In this document: in pieces, positions 22,607-31,504 of the stretch | Layout: each line of letters begins with the position of its first letter | How positions within the stretch are numbered: the stretch's first letter is position 1 | NCBI GenBank assembly: GCA_014801235.1 | Contig: JAAVEM010000025.1 | Span: 219,911-260,235, forward strand | DNA length: 40,325 nt | Source of the DNA: Bacteroides sp. | Lineage (GTDB): Bacteria; Bacteroidota; Bacteroidia; Bacteroidales; Muribaculaceae | Direction of reading: 5' to 3' | The notes under the pieces: model-generated | What the model saw: only the letters and a program-made list of their open reading frames with translations | Database searches by the model: none | Told to the model about the DNA's origin: nothing | Program-made: the position numbers and the translations under genes

Positions 22607-25228
22607 ATGATACGCCACCTTGTTATCGCCGCGCTCATAGTCGCGCTGAAAATAGACGTCGCCCCGGCAAACGACAGTTCACAACGTGAACGCATCAGCC
22701 TCAACCGCGAATGGCGCTACGCCGACGACGATCCCGCCGGCACCGACTCGTCGCTTCACTATTCACGCCTGAAACCCTACCTGCTTCCGGCGGCAAATCA
22801 ATTCATAATATTCGGCAAAAGGAACGAAGCTCCACATAAACCGTTTGAAACGTCGGCGGCATATACCCTCCCGGAATTTGACGACTCGGAGTGGCGGCAA
22901 TTGAATCTGCCCCACGATTGGGCAATCGAGCGTCCGTTCAATATCGACTATGAAGGAGCAACCGGCAAACTCCCTTACTGGGGCATCGGCTGGTACCGGA
23001 AAAACTTCGACCTCCCCGAATCAGACCGGGGCAAGCAGATATATCTTGACATCGACGGAGCCATGTCCTATGCTTCGGTGTGGTGCAACGGCAACTTGGT
23101 CGGGGGCTGGCCTTACGGCTATGCCTCCTTCAGGCTCGACCTCACCCACTATGTGAAGCCTGGACAGAAAAACACTCTCGCCATAAGACTCGAAAACCCC
23201 GACGAAGCCTCACGCTGGTATCCGGGCGGCGGCATATACCGCAACGTGTGGTTGGTAAAGACATCGCCGGTCCACGTGAGCCAATGGGGCACATTCATAC
23301 GCAACGTCGACATCACTCCCCAAAATGCCAGGATGGAAATGGGCATTAACGTCGAGAATCATGACACTATCAACACGAAAGTCGAACTGCGCACCGGCAT
23401 ATATCGACAGGATGCCGACGGCAATCCCACAGGCGAAGCGGTGACTGAAACCGCTCCAAGGACACTGAGTGTTCCGAGAGAAAGCTACTCAAGCGCTCGT
23501 TTCTACTTTGACGTTCCCGAGCCACAGCTGTGGGACATCGACTCCCCTGATTGCTACGTTGCCGTCACCAAAATAATGAAGGACGGCAAGGAGATCGACT
23601 CCTACTCCACCCCATTCGGCATACGCTCCATCGAGTTTACCTATGATGAAGGGTTTAAGCTTAACGGCAAGAAAGTTCCCATCAAGGGAGTATGCCTCCA
23701 TCATGACCTCGGAGCCCTGGGCGCGGCATTCAACGAAGTTGCTGCGGAGCGCCAGCTGCGCATAATGAAAGAGATGGGGGTAAACGCAATCAGAACCTCC
23801 CACAATCCTCCGGCTCCCGAGCTTGTCGCCTTATGCGACCGCATGGGACTGATGATGCAGCTCGAATTAGCCGACACATGGCAGCGGGGAAAACGCAAGA
23901 ATGACTACCATCTGCTTTTCAACGACTGGAATGAAGCCGATATGCGTTCACTTGTCCGCCACTACCGCAACAACCCCTCTGTTATCATGTGGAGCATCGG
24001 TAACGAAATGCCCGACCAAACGACCGACGAGGGCATAATAATAGCCCGCAACCTGACTGCGTTCTGCCATGACGAGGATCCTACTCGCCCCACGTCGTTC
24101 GGCAGCAATAAGCAGCCCACAGTCTTCCGCGACATCGTAAATAACGTCGACATCTTCGGAATCAATTACTTCCACAAAACTTATCCCGTGTTCAAAGAAC
24201 AGAACCCCACCCGCCGCTATCATGCAAGCGAAACCTCCTCAGCGACCAGCTCACGAGGCGAGTATTTCTTCCCGGTGACGACAAATGTCGACGACAGCCG
24301 TTCGGGATTCCAACTGTCATCCTACGACATGACGACCGTGGGTTGGGGATGTTCACCCGAAGCGCAGTTCAAGATGAATGAGGAATATCCGTTCATGAGC
24401 GGCGAATTCGTGTGGACCGGCTTCGACTATCTCGGCGAACCCACCCCCTATAATAAAGACCTCACCAATCTCCTCAACTTCAGCGATTCAATCGAGTTGG
24501 AAAAAGCGAGAGCCGAGTTGGCTCAGCTTGGCAAAATAAAAACCCCGGCGCGAAGCTCCTATTTCGGCATCGTCGACCTGTGTGGCTTCCCCAAAGACCG
24601 CTACTACTGCTACAAGAGCTATTGGCGCCCCGAAGTGCCAACCCTCCATATTCTCCCCCATTGGAACTGGGAAGAGAGACTTGGCGAGATAACCCCGGTT
24701 CATGTCTACACCTCGGGCGACGCCGTTGAGCTGTTCCTGAATGGCAAGCCGCTCGGCAGACGTGAGAAAAAGAATGCCTATGACCGCCTTATATGGGACG
24801 ATGTGCGCTACGAACCAGGAACATTGAAAGCCGTTGCCTATAAAAACGGACAGCGATGGGCTGAGGAAACCGTTGAAACGACAGGCAAGCCGGCGGCAAT
24901 CGAAATATCACCCGAAACCACCGCCATCAACAACAGCGGCGCTGACCTGGCATTTGTGCGCGTCGCCGTGGTCGACAAGCAGGGCAGAGTTGTGCCCCGG
25001 TCCAAAAATCACTTGAAATTCTCAGTCAGCGGACCGGTGGAAATCGTCGCTACCGACAATGGCGACGCTACGAGCCTGTTGCCGTTCAACCTTCCCGAGC
25101 GCGATGCCTACAATGGACTCGCCTTAGTGATTTTGCGAGGGAAACACGGCGAGACAGGAAAAGCCGTGTTGAAAGTGGAATCAAAAGGGATGAAAACGCA
25201 ACAAGTGTCATTGAACATAACAGACTAA
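22607..25228 (+). CDS. Secreted GH2 glycoside hydrolase with DUF4982 (beta-galactosidase/beta-glucuronidase type)
   Basis: The 873-residue protein has an N-terminal signal (MIRHLVIAALIVALK..., cleavage near APA). Next comes the GH2 sugar-binding domain (INLPHDW-like LNLPHDWAIERPF, GIGWYRKNF), an immunoglobulin-like domain, and the TIM barrel starting near KLNGKKVPIKGVCLHHD. The acid/base is E467 in MWSIGNEMPDQ. The likely nucleophile is E542 in HASETSSATSSRGEY. FMSGEFVWTGFDYLGEP precedes the DUF4982 region, which contains ELFLNGKPLGR. Family activity is removal of terminal beta-linked galactose or glucuronic acid; in this pectin locus, galactan or arabinogalactan side chains are plausible. 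The ATG at 22607 gives the signal peptide; an earlier one at 22532 precedes the promoter match. Confidence 0.9.
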   Translation: MIRHLVIAALIVALKIDVAPANDSSQRERISLNREWRYADDDPAGTDSSLHYSRLKPYLLPAANQFIIFGKRNEAPHKPFETSAAYTLPEFDDSEWRQLNLPHDWAIERPFNIDYEGATGKLPYWGIGWYRKNFDLPESDRGKQIYLDIDGAMSYASVWCNGNLVGGWPYGYASFRLDLTHYVKPGQKNTLAIRLENPDEASRWYPGGGIYRNVWLVKTSPVHVSQWGTFIRNVDITPQNARMEMGINVENHDTINTKVELRTGIYRQDADGNPTGEAVTETAPRTLSVPRESYSSARFYFDVPEPQLWDIDSPDCYVAVTKIMKDGKEIDSYSTPFGIRSIEFTYDEGFKLNGKKVPIKGVCLHHDLGALGAAFNEVAAERQLRIMKEMGVNAIRTSHNPPAPELVALCDRMGLMMQLELADTWQRGKRKNDYHLLFNDWNEADMRSLVRHYRNNPSVIMWSIGNEMPDQTTDEGIIIARNLTAFCHDEDPTRPTSFGSNKQPTVFRDIVNNVDIFGINYFHKTYPVFKEQNPTRRYHASETSSATSSRGEYFFPVTTNVDDSRSGFQLSSYDMTTVGWGCSPEAQFKMNEEYPFMSGEFVWTGFDYLGEPTPYNKDLTNLLNFSDSIELEKARAELAQLGKIKTPARSSYFGIVDLCGFPKDRYYCYKSYWRPEVPTLHILPHWNWEERLGEITPVHVYTSGDAVELFLNGKPLGRREKKNAYDRLIWDDVRYEPGTLKAVAYKNGQRWAEETVETTGKPAAIEISPETTAINNSGADLAFVRVAVVDKQGRVVPRSKNHLKFSVSGPVEIVATDNGDATSLLPFNLPERDAYNGLALVILRGKHGETGKAVLKVESKGMKTQQVSLNITD

Positions 25229-25243
25229 CGAAATCATGAAATC

Positions 25244-26434
25244 ATGAAATCAGCCTCAGTAATTTTAGCATCAATCTTGTTGCCGCTCACTCTATCGGCG
25301 CAATTCAACACTGCCGGAACTCCATGGGAGAACGAAAACCTTGACCGCGTGCCTGAATATCGCATAGTCGGAGAAGACTCTATCAGATCCATCATCTTCG
25401 AGTCGCTCCCCTACAAAGGCAAAGACAAGGCTGTGTTCGCCTACTACTCAACCCCCTCCATGATAGCCGGAAAAAATTACAGCGGCGATAAGCTGCCGGG
25501 AATAGTCCTGGTACACGGCGGCGGTGGCGCCGCTTTCAGGGAATGGGTGGCTATGTGGGCGAAGAGAGGATATGCCGCCATCGCGCTTGACACACGCGGA
25601 AACGGTCACGACCGGATGCACATTGAGGGCGGCTTCGATGAAAACGGAAAAGAAACGCCCTATTTCGACGTGACTCTACCGCTCAATGAGCAGTGGGTCT
25701 ATCAGGCGACAGGCGATGTGATAAACGCCCACAGCCTGCTGCGAAGCTTTCAGGAAGTCGACACGGCACGCACAGCAATCACCGGCATAAGCTGGGGCGG
25801 AGTGCTGACCTGCATCGCCTCCTCGCTCGACAACCGGTTTAAAGCGGCTGTCCCTGTCTACGGGTGCGGATATCTTTGGGAGAGCGGCAAAATGAAAGAG
25901 CAGCTCGACAAACTTCCCGCCCTGGAAAGAGCAACATGGATAAGCCAATATGACCCCTCCAACTATCTGCCGTTGATGGACCGCCCGATTCTGTTTATCG
26001 ACGGAACCAACGACGTGCATTTCTATCTCCCCTCGATGGCTCAAAGCGCCGCTCTTCCCAAGCAATCGGAAGTACTGATAAAACAAGGATTGCGTCACAG
26101 CCACAAGTATGGCTGGCAGAACGACGAAATCGAGATGTTCATAAACAGCTGGCTTCTTGGCTCCACGCCGATGCCCCGAATCACCGAGGAGACTATGACA
26201 GGCTCCACCATCGCAAAAGGCGGAATCATCACGTCGCTCCCCGTCAAGGAAGTGACGCTCCACTATACTGCCGACTCGGGAGAGCAGATGGATAAATACA
26301 CCTGGCAGCAGATTCCCTGTGACCTCCGTGACTACAACTGGACCGCCAACATTCCCGCCGATGCCACCATGTGGTACATCAGCGCGACAACCGCCAACGG
26401 AATCCGCGCTTCATCCCGCCTGCATCTAAAATAA
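25244..26434 (+). CDS. Secreted alpha/beta-hydrolase, acetyl-esterase type
   Basis: The 396-residue protein has a signal peptide (ILLPLTLSAQ, cleavage near residue 19) and an alpha/beta-hydrolase fold. It shows the oxyanion LVHGGGGAAF (89-98), the nucleophile elbow GISWGG with Ser183, Asp257 in FIDGTNDVHF, and His285 or His287 in RHSHKYGW. The form resembles acetylxylan-esterase/dienelactone-hydrolase-like periplasmic esterases; removal of acetyl groups from pectic oligosaccharides is a reasonable guess. It follows the GH2 gene by 15 bases, so they form one operon. A C-terminal beta-sandwich-like tail (about residues 315-396) is extra to the catalytic core. Substrate unproven. Confidence 0.8.
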   Translation: MKSASVILASILLPLTLSAQFNTAGTPWENENLDRVPEYRIVGEDSIRSIIFESLPYKGKDKAVFAYYSTPSMIAGKNYSGDKLPGIVLVHGGGGAAFREWVAMWAKRGYAAIALDTRGNGHDRMHIEGGFDENGKETPYFDVTLPLNEQWVYQATGDVINAHSLLRSFQEVDTARTAITGISWGGVLTCIASSLDNRFKAAVPVYGCGYLWESGKMKEQLDKLPALERATWISQYDPSNYLPLMDRPILFIDGTNDVHFYLPSMAQSAALPKQSEVLIKQGLRHSHKYGWQNDEIEMFINSWLLGSTPMPRITEETMTGSTIAKGGIITSLPVKEVTLHYTADSGEQMDKYTWQQIPCDLRDYNWTANIPADATMWYISATTANGIRASSRLHLK

Positions 26435-26470
26435 TGCCTCCCGTCTCGAAGGATAGATGGCTGAGATATT

Positions 26471-26511
26471 AAAAAGACGGGCGCATCGATAATGATGCGC
26501 CCGTCTTTTTT
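26471..26511. terminator. Strong bidirectional terminator shared by convergent operons
   Basis: A perfect 17-bp stem (26471-26487 with 26494-26510) with a 6-base loop is flanked by A and T tracts on both sides. It ends the GH2-esterase operon on the plus strand and the 11-gene uronate/rhamnose operon on the minus strand. Confidence 0.92.
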
Positions 26512-26528
26512 AATTGGAATAACGTCCT

Positions 26529-27341
26529 TTACTTGGGAAGGTTGAACGCTTTGGTCATTTCCTTCATCTGCTCGTCGCTCATGCCGGTGGGTTTGAAGCC
26601 CATTGTGCACGCGTCCATGTAGATCTGGGCGCTCTTGGTGAGCACGTCGATCATGTCAAACGCTTCAAGCACATCCTCGGCAACAGAGAACACGCCATGC
26701 TTCTCCCACATCACCACGTCATAGTCATCGTCGATAGCCTTGATGGTGGCTTCGGCGAGCTCATTGGAAGAGGGAAGCATATAAGGAACGATGCCAAGAC
26801 CGCGGGGACAGAATGCCTTTGTCTCGGGAATCATGCTCCAGAGGATATCGCTCAACACATCCTTTTTCAGGAATTCAGGATTGTGGCTCATGGCAACAAG
26901 CTGAATGGGGTGAGTGTGAACCGATGCCTTGTAGTTTGAACCCTTTCCGATGAGATAATTATGCACGGCAAGGTGAGAAGGCAGCTCCGAAGTGGGCTTC
27001 ACGAGATTGTCGGCGATAATCTCATAGTGAGCGCAGTCGTCGGTGATGCGTATGATCGAGCCGTTGTCCATAGGCCAGCGTGCGAGGTCGCGCATACGGC
27101 GGTTTGTACCCTTGCAATAGAAATAACATCCCTTGAGATTGGGAAGAGTCATGCCTATTGGGGTAACCGGTCCGATAGCGGGCATAATGCGTATAGCGTC
27201 ATCAACATGTTCGGTGATATTGACAGTGATGTTGCCGCCGTTACGCTCAGCCCACCCCTTTTGCCAGAGATAGCCGGCTACTTCAGCCACATCGTTCACT
27301 TGCTTTGCAAGCATTGGACGGTTTTCTAAGATAGAAGCCAT
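26529..27341 (-). CDS. rhaD: Rhamnulose-1-phosphate aldolase
   Basis: The 270-residue class II aldolase cleaves L-rhamnulose-1-phosphate to dihydroxyacetone phosphate and L-lactaldehyde. Zinc ligands are visible at H142 and H144 (SVHTHPIQL), with a third His in the later WEKHGVFS. The catalytic Glu is near 119 in PTSELPSHLAVHN. The N-terminal AERNGGNITV block is typical of the aldolase II family. Length matches E. coli RhaD. It is the last gene of the 11-gene operon, 29 bases after rhaT. No lactaldehyde reductase or dehydrogenase gene is present. Confidence 0.95.
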   Translation of the reverse strand: MASILENRPMLAKQVNDVAEVAGYLWQKGWAERNGGNITVNITEHVDDAIRIMPAIGPVTPIGMTLPNLKGCYFYCKGTNRRMRDLARWPMDNGSIIRITDDCAHYEIIADNLVKPTSELPSHLAVHNYLIGKGSNYKASVHTHPIQLVAMSHNPEFLKKDVLSDILWSMIPETKAFCPRGLGIVPYMLPSSNELAEATIKAIDDDYDVVMWEKHGVFSVAEDVLEAFDMIDVLTKSAQIYMDACTMGFKPTGMSDEQMKEMTKAFNLPK

Positions 27342-27370
27342 TAGTCTGTGATTATATATTAGTTAAACTG

Positions 27371-28402
27371 TTAGAGAATCTGCGGCAGGAATGTGGACAC
27401 AATCAGCACCACTATGCCCACGAGGAGCACAAGACGCGTAGCCGAAGTGGTTCCCTTCCACTCGTTCAGAATGATGCCCCACACATTGGAGAATGTCACG
27501 TTGAGCGCCATCAGTATACACCAGCTGAATGTGAGCAGCGTGGGCGAACCGGCGAGGTAGCCCTTGCCAAGCGACAGTCCGAAGAACTGGCTATACCACA
27601 ACGCTCCGGCAAGACAGCAGAAAAGGATATTGTTGGCATAGAGCGAAACCTTTCCATAGTCTCCGAAAGTGTGATTGCGGGTGTTCTGATACAAGCAGTA
27701 GACAACGTTGGTGACAAAACCTCCGAGAGTCACAAGGAATGTGGCGGGAAGAGTGCGGTAGATTTCAGCCGAATCGGCAAACGTGATAGTGCTGCCGAAT
27801 TCGAGTCCCACGTTGAAGCATCCGCTCATCACGCCGGCAAGCAGAGCGATGGCGATACCCTTGGGGAAATTGAAATCCTTGACTGCCTCTTTCTTCTCCT
27901 CCTCGCTCATGCTCTTCGATTTCATGCCGCCGGCGATGCCGATGATGCAGATACCGATGAGCGTCACCACCACGCCGATAATAACGGCGGCGGTAAGCTG
28001 GGCGAGATAGTGCCCTTCGGGGAAGAAGATGTTGAGCATCACGGGGCCGAGGATAGTGCCGAGACCCGCGCAGGTGCCAAGGGAAATACTCTGTCCGAGC
28101 GCCACGCCGAGGTAGCGCATGGAGAGTCCGAATGTCAAGCCGCCCACGCCCCACAAGGCTCCGAAGAGGATAGTCATCCAGATGCGGAACGAATTTTCAG
28201 AGGTGAAGAGCTCGCAAAGGCTGTGACCCGCAGGCACGGCGAGAAGAGCGCCGAGGAAGGGGAATACGAGCCACGCGAACACTCCCTGGACGAGCCAGAA
28301 GCTCTCCCAGCTCCAGTCACGCACCTTTTTGATGGGCACATAGCTGCTGGACTGGCAGAAGCTTCCGATGGCTATTATAAGTAGTCCTAATACGATTTCC
28401 AT
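27371..28402 (-). CDS. rhaT: L-rhamnose/proton symporter
   Basis: The 343-residue membrane protein matches RhaT in length (E. coli 344). Its N-terminus has EIVLGLLIIAIGSFCQSSSYVPIKKVRDWSWE, and about ten hydrophobic segments follow. The motif SMRYLGVALGQSISLGTCAGLGTILGP is typical of the family. A charged cytoplasmic loop (KSKSMSEEEKKEAVKDF) lies mid-protein. It imports L-rhamnose with a proton across the inner membrane. Its ATG overlaps the rhaA stop by one base (TAATG), so the two are translationally coupled. Confidence 0.95.
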   Translation of the reverse strand: MEIVLGLLIIAIGSFCQSSSYVPIKKVRDWSWESFWLVQGVFAWLVFPFLGALLAVPAGHSLCELFTSENSFRIWMTILFGALWGVGGLTFGLSMRYLGVALGQSISLGTCAGLGTILGPVMLNIFFPEGHYLAQLTAAVIIGVVVTLIGICIIGIAGGMKSKSMSEEEKKEAVKDFNFPKGIAIALLAGVMSGCFNVGLEFGSTITFADSAEIYRTLPATFLVTLGGFVTNVVYCLYQNTRNHTFGDYGKVSLYANNILFCCLAGALWYSQFFGLSLGKGYLAGSPTLLTFSWCILMALNVTFSNVWGIILNEWKGTTSATRLVLLVGIVVLIVSTFLPQIL

Positions 28403-29655
28403 TATCTCTTGGAAGTAACGTCAACTTCGTATTTTTCAACTGCGGGGATGAAGTCCTCGCCGACAGGAACATTGTTCTTCAAGCAGAACATGTCATAAAC
28501 AGCATTCCAGGGGAGGTTCTTGCACTCTTCGAGAAGGGCGAGACGCTGGAATTTCTTGTCGTCGAGCTCATATTTGCGAAGGGTTGCGAGCGGCTCGAGA
28601 AGAGCGCGGAGCATACACTTCTGAGCGGCGCGGCTACCGATCACGTAAGCGCCGATGCGGTTAAGAGTACCGTCGAAGTAGTCGAGACCGTAGTGAACGC
28701 GGTTGAGAGCGCCGGCACGCACGATTTCGCTGAAAAGATCCATTGTGGGATCGTCCATGATTGTAACATGGTCAGAGTCCCAACGGATGGGGCGGCTCAC
28801 GTGAAGCATCAATTCGGGAACGAAGAGCAACATTGCCGATACCTTGTCAGCCACGCTTTCGGTGGGGTGGAAGTGACCGGTGTCGAGAGTGATCATCATG
28901 TCGTTCTTAGAAGCATAGGCGGTGTAGAAGTCGTTGCTGCCCACGGTGTAGCTTTCAAGACCGATACCGAACACCTTTGATTCAACGCAGTCCTTCATCC
29001 AGTCATACTTATGTTCGAAAATCTGGTCAAGAGAATCCTTGAGAAGTTCGCGATACATGTAGCGGTTAACGGTGATGTCCTTGCTTCCGTCATGAACCCA
29101 AGTGTTCATGATACAGGGATCCTGCTGAGCCTCGCCGATAGCCTGTGAAATGGCGCGGCAGCGTTTTGAGTGCTCGATCCAGAAGTCGCGGATAGCCTTA
29201 TCAGGGTTAGAAAGGCTGAGGTCGCCACTCTTTGAGTGAGAGAATGATGTTGAGTTGAAGTCAAGTTTGATGTCATTGGTCTTACCCCAGTCGATCCAGC
29301 TCTGGAAATGTTCTACCGAGCACTGGTCGCGGTCAACGTACTTGCCGCCGAAGTCGCCATAGATTTCGTGCAGGTTGAGACGGTGCTTTCCGGGGATGAG
29401 CGACATAGCATAAAGGATATCGGCACGGAGTTCGTCGATGTTGCGAGCCTTGCCGGGATAGTTTCCGTTAACCTGAATACCGCCGGTGAGACCACCTTCG
29501 TGAGGTTCGAAACCTGCAACGTCGTCAGCCTGCCAGCAGTGCATGCTCAGGTGGAAGTCCTGCATCTGCTCCAATACTTTATCTGTGTCTACACCAACTG
29601 CGGCATAGCGTTCTTTAGCGATTTCATACGCTTTTTTCACTTGTTCTTCTTTCAT
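28402..29655 (-). CDS. rhaA: L-rhamnose isomerase
   Basis: The 417-residue protein is L-rhamnose isomerase, converting L-rhamnose to L-rhamnulose (E. coli 419 residues). Features include MHCWQADDVAGFEP near the N-terminus, GGIQVNGNYPGKA and LNLHEIYGDFGGKY. Metal-site segments are FGIGLESYTVGSNDFY, ITLDTGHFHPTESV and RPIRWDSDHV. It stands four bases after rhaB and overlaps rhaT by one base. All catalytic segments are intact. It acts in the cytoplasm between RhaM/RhaT and RhaB. Confidence 0.96.
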   Translation of the reverse strand: MKEEQVKKAYEIAKERYAAVGVDTDKVLEQMQDFHLSMHCWQADDVAGFEPHEGGLTGGIQVNGNYPGKARNIDELRADILYAMSLIPGKHRLNLHEIYGDFGGKYVDRDQCSVEHFQSWIDWGKTNDIKLDFNSTSFSHSKSGDLSLSNPDKAIRDFWIEHSKRCRAISQAIGEAQQDPCIMNTWVHDGSKDITVNRYMYRELLKDSLDQIFEHKYDWMKDCVESKVFGIGLESYTVGSNDFYTAYASKNDMMITLDTGHFHPTESVADKVSAMLLFVPELMLHVSRPIRWDSDHVTIMDDPTMDLFSEIVRAGALNRVHYGLDYFDGTLNRIGAYVIGSRAAQKCMLRALLEPLATLRKYELDDKKFQRLALLEECKNLPWNAVYDMFCLKNNVPVGEDFIPAVEKYEVDVTSKR

Positions 29656-29659
29656 GATT

Positions 29660-31135
29660 TTAGTGTTTGATTATGGTTAGAAAATTTTTATATGCGTTTT
29701 CCCACTTCTCACTGTCGGCGGGAGTGAATTTTTCGAGGTCAATGCTGTTGGAGATGATGTAGCGCATCTCATGGAGCGAATTAACATCGCCTGCGGCTTT
29801 AGCCTGCATCATGATGTTGCCGATAGCGGTGGCTTCGGCGGGACCGGCGATGACGGGCAGACCGATGGCATTGGAAGTGAACTGATTGAGCAGCTTGTTT
29901 CGGGAGCCGCCGCCTATCACATGGAGACGATGAACGGGATTGACCGAGATTGACTTGAACATGTCAAGAATCATCTTGTATTTAAGCGCAAGGCTCTCGA
30001 AAATCATTCTGATCATCTCGCCGTGATTTTCAGGCTCGCGCTGTCCGGTCTTGCGGCAATATTCCTTGATTGCCTCAGGCATGTCGGCAGGGGCCACAAA
30101 CATGGGATCGTCGGGATCGATGAAAGCGACAAACTCTGGAGCCGCCTCGGCAAGCGCCACCATTTCAGGATAAGAATAGGACGTGCCCGCTTTCTTCCAT
30201 GACTTGAGACACTGCTCAACGACCCACATTCCGGTGATATTCTTGAGAACACGGATTGTTCCCTCGATACCGCCTTCATTGGTGATGTTATAGTTCTGAG
30301 TCTGCTCGTTGACAACAGGCGACGGAGATTCAAGACCCATCAGCGACCATGTTCCCGAGCTCAGATAAGCGAAACACTCGTCGGTAGCGGGAACAGCCGC
30401 AACAGCCGACGCCGTGTCATGCTCGCCGACAGCTACAACGGGCACCTCAGGCAATCCCACTTTAGCCGCGATGTCGCCCTTCAACGCGCCGATGACGGTG
30501 CCGGGCTCTACGATAGGACCGAACTTGTCGGGAGTGAGACCCACCGATTCAAGAACGGTGTTGTCAAACTGGCGGGTGGCGGGATTGAGGATAGCTCCGG
30601 TAGAGGCGATAGTGTATTCGGTCACAATCTTTCCTGTGAGCAAGTAGTTGAGAAGGTCGGGAATGAAGGCGATCTTCACGGCATGCTGCATGGGGAAGAA
30701 ATGACGCTGCTCGTTGAACTGGAAGATGGTGTTGAAATCAATGTGCTGGATACCGGTGTGGGCATAGAGCTCGCGAGCCGGCATGACATTGTTGAAATAA
30801 CGCTCGGCGGCTCCAATGGTGGAGATGTCACGGTAAGCGTAGGGGATTCCCATGATGTTTCCGTCGGGGTCGATACAGCCGAAGTCAACTCCCCAGGTGT
30901 CGATAGCGATTGACTCAGGCTTCACTCCGCGCTTGCCGGCTTCAGTCAAGCCCTCGAGGATGTGATTGTAAAGCGAGTAGATGTCCCAGTGAAGGTGGCC
31001 GTTCACTTCAATCATTCCGTTGGGGAAGCGGTTAAGCTCCTCGGCGGAGAACTTGCCGTCGGCATCGATTGTGCCAAGAATGGTGCGACCGCTTGTCGCT
31101 CCAAGGTCTATGGCAATGTATTGTTTCTTTTCCAT
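29660..31135 (-). CDS. rhaB: Rhamnulokinase
   Basis: The 491-residue FGGY-family kinase phosphorylates L-rhamnulose. It has the N-terminal IDLGATSGRTILG phosphate loop, DTWGVDFGCID with the catalytic Asp, GEHDTASAVAAVPA and SSGTWSLMGLE. RLHVIGGGSRNKLLNQFTSNAIGLPVIAGPAEATAIGN lies near the C-terminus. Length is normal for RhaB. It lies between rhaM (35 bases) and rhaA (4 bases). Confidence 0.96.
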   Translation of the reverse strand: MEKKQYIAIDLGATSGRTILGTIDADGKFSAEELNRFPNGMIEVNGHLHWDIYSLYNHILEGLTEAGKRGVKPESIAIDTWGVDFGCIDPDGNIMGIPYAYRDISTIGAAERYFNNVMPARELYAHTGIQHIDFNTIFQFNEQRHFFPMQHAVKIAFIPDLLNYLLTGKIVTEYTIASTGAILNPATRQFDNTVLESVGLTPDKFGPIVEPGTVIGALKGDIAAKVGLPEVPVVAVGEHDTASAVAAVPATDECFAYLSSGTWSLMGLESPSPVVNEQTQNYNITNEGGIEGTIRVLKNITGMWVVEQCLKSWKKAGTSYSYPEMVALAEAAPEFVAFIDPDDPMFVAPADMPEAIKEYCRKTGQREPENHGEMIRMIFESLALKYKMILDMFKSISVNPVHRLHVIGGGSRNKLLNQFTSNAIGLPVIAGPAEATAIGNIMMQAKAAGDVNSLHEMRYIISNSIDLEKFTPADSEKWENAYKNFLTIIKH

Positions 31136-31170
31136 TTATGTTTTATCTGGTTTTTTGATTTTCAATTATA

Positions 31171-31485
31171 TCAGTCCATGTGGAACACCTCTTTCAACGG
31201 TATCGACACGGGAGAGTTGTCGGGATTCACCTCCATGATGTCGGCATTATAATCCCACCATTTTTTCACAATCGGGTTGTCGCCGAGATCCTGAGAATTT
31301 TCCTCTCCTTCGGTTTTCTGGAAAGCGAAAAGGATGTTGGTGTCCTTGTCCCAGTAAATCGAGTAGTCAAACACTCCGCTGTCGCGCAAGAGTTTCTCCA
31401 TTTCAGGCCACAACTCGGCGTGGCGGCGGGCATACTCCTCTTCGCATCCCGGTTTCAGGAACATTTTAAATGCTTCGCGTTTCAT
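31171..31485 (-). CDS. rhaM: L-rhamnose mutarotase
   Basis: The 104-residue protein is a complete RhaM, interconverting the anomers of L-rhamnose so the isomerase receives its preferred form. The catalytic His22 is in YARRHAELWPEM. The middle has DYSIYWDKDTNILFAFQKTE and the C-terminal IVKKWWDYNADIMEVNPDN has the paired Trp of the family. E. coli RhaM is also 104 residues. It is 19 bases after the DUF4861 gene and 35 before rhaB. Confidence 0.95.
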   Translation of the reverse strand: MKREAFKMFLKPGCEEEYARRHAELWPEMEKLLRDSGVFDYSIYWDKDTNILFAFQKTEGEENSQDLGDNPIVKKWWDYNADIMEVNPDNSPVSIPLKEVFHMD

Positions 31486-31504
31486 GATATTGATATTTAT
31501 AAGT

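Noticed and set aside
27671-28384. 237-codon plus-strand frame opposite rhaT
   Set aside because: The translation is rich in His, Glu and Ala, as expected from the complement of a membrane protein gene; rhaT is intact.
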